64,000 nt of DNA from Sulfolobales archaeon (lineage in GTDB: Archaea; Thermoproteota; Thermoprotei_A; Sulfolobales; NBVN01). A model generated the notes under the pieces. It was given only the letters and a program-made list of their open reading frames with translations. It was not told the DNA's origin and did no database searches. This document shows, in pieces, positions 63,516 through 64,000 of the stretch (position 1 is the stretch's first letter; each line of letters opens with the position of its first letter). The stretch lies in contig JAOAKA010000003.1 in the NCBI GenBank assembly GCA_026413885.1, forward strand, positions 1 through 64,000. The letters are read 5' to 3'. A program made the translations under genes and the position numbers.

Positions 63516-63545
63516 GCTCTATATTAGTGTGCTCTATATTAGTGT
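63516..63545. repeat. 15-bp perfect tandem duplication across a stop codon
   Basis: Two adjacent copies of gctctatattagtgt (63516-63530 and 63531-63545) span the end of the symporter gene. Because 15 is a multiple of three, the stop TAG (63534-63536, minus strand) is followed in frame by a second TAG. It looks like a recent slippage or duplication. Confidence 0.8.
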
Positions 63546-64000
63546 CGCTAGTAGGCCCGCGATGAAGCTTATTAAAGGTGCTCCTAGGCTAGCTATCCAC
63601 CACTCAACTATAACTCCAGCTGTGAGAGCCCACTCTAGCACTACTCTCGATATAACACCTAAAACTATTGAAGCAGCCGCTCCCCGCCAGTTGAATCTAC
63701 TCCAGAAGAGCCCCAGCGTGAGAGGTACGAAGAGACTTGCGAATAGCAAGTCGAATGCTAGAGTAAGCCAGTAGAGGACATCAGCTCTAGCTAGACCAGC
63801 AGCTATAGCTAATACCCCTAGAGCCGCTATAGCGTACCTACTCACTTTCAATAGCTCTACCTCACTCATATCCTTCTTGACTAAGTCTCTAACTATGTTT
63901 TTCGCTAAAACAATAGAGGGTGCTAGAAGCATGCTGTCAGCATTACTCATTATAGCTGCCATTAAACCTGAGAGAACGAGTCCCGATACACCTACAGGTA
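63534..64000 (-). CDS. Sodium:solute symporter (SSS family), C-terminal part
   Basis: The frame is open to the right edge of the window: codons upstream of Met 63962 encode PVGVSGLVLSGL, joining MAAIMSNADSMLLAPS. GLVLSGLMAAIMSNADSM is the SSS-family hallmark around transmembrane helix 8, and about four more spans follow (for example ALGVLAIAAGLARADVLYWL). It uses the sodium gradient to import a solute such as proline or a carboxylate; specificity is not readable. The gene starts beyond the window. Confidence 0.8.
   Translation of the reverse strand, partial: PVGVSGLVLSGLMAAIMSNADSMLLAPSIVLAKNIVRDLVKKDMSEVELLKVSRYAIAALGVLAIAAGLARADVLYWLTLAFDLLFASLFVPLTLGLFWSRFNWRGAAASIVLGVISRVVLEWALTAGVIVEWWIASLGAPLISFIAGLLATLI

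Overview
The window is a gene-dense stretch (about 45% GC) of a hyperthermophilic archaeon, most probably of the Thermoproteota (Crenarchaeota). The evidence is a single-polypeptide reverse gyrase, archaeal/eukaryotic ribosomal proteins L38e (largely crenarchaeal) and L37Ae, a non-catalytic-type tRNA-splicing endonuclease subunit, deoxyhypusine synthase, a Brix-domain protein, aEF-1 beta, and many GTG/TTG starts behind TATA-like boxes (cttttaag type) or GGTG ribosome-binding sites. I cannot name the genus. There is no rRNA, CRISPR array or intact insertion sequence. One tRNA gene (Arg, anticodon TCG) is present.

Layout. 0-5 kb: L38e, a radical-SAM enzyme of the AmmeMemoRadiSam type, a ThiF/MoeB-like E1 enzyme, a YtcJ-like amidohydrolase and a protein with a DHH-like N-terminus. 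5-13 kb: thioredoxin reductase, an ADP-forming acyl-CoA synthetase beta subunit, a coiled-coil/DUF373 pair, ribose-5-phosphate isomerase, a circularly permuted GTPase and a PUA-NSUN RNA methyltransferase. 13-25 kb: a UPF0282 metallo-hydrolase, an M42 aminopeptidase, a tRNA-binding OB protein, a membrane-anchored winged-helix protein, an M50 protease, a PAC2 protein, a BtuFCD-like ABC importer, L37Ae-Brix and an NhaC-type antiporter. 25-40 kb: splicing endonuclease-HisS-deoxyhypusine synthase, reverse gyrase, a pyruvate-family ferredoxin oxidoreductase operon (gamma-delta-alpha-beta), S7, CTP synthase, TatD, and a Zn-ribbon protein followed by aEF-1 beta. 40-47 kb: valyl-tRNA synthetase, a second NSUN-type methyltransferase, and a B12-dependent methylmalonyl-CoA mutase/epimerase operon, which fits the ABC importer if that carries corrinoids. 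47-51 kb: a compositionally odd region. GC-rich DNA begins inside the mutase gene and ends inside pcm, and it encloses an AT-rich island that carries a 5'-truncated Ig-like/Cys-rich protein and a large Thr/Pro-linker surface protein. 51-64 kb: tRNA-Arg, a dihydropteroate-synthase-like protein, a minimal O6-alkylguanine transferase, an unrecognised three-gene membrane operon, gamma-glutamyltransferase, DUF354, a TIM-barrel protein, RNase HII, a ferritin-like/VIT1 protein and a partial sodium:solute symporter.

The items most worth a second look are: the GC mosaic with its nested island; the unrecognised operon (PH-like + nine-helix coiled-coil membrane protein + soluble alpha/beta protein); a valyl-tRNA synthetase whose HIGH box reads GVAQ; a UPF0282 gene whose conserved N-terminus lies upstream of any canonical start codon; and a probable decayed VapB-type antitoxin at 13.3 kb. 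No complete new defence system or mobile element could be supported.
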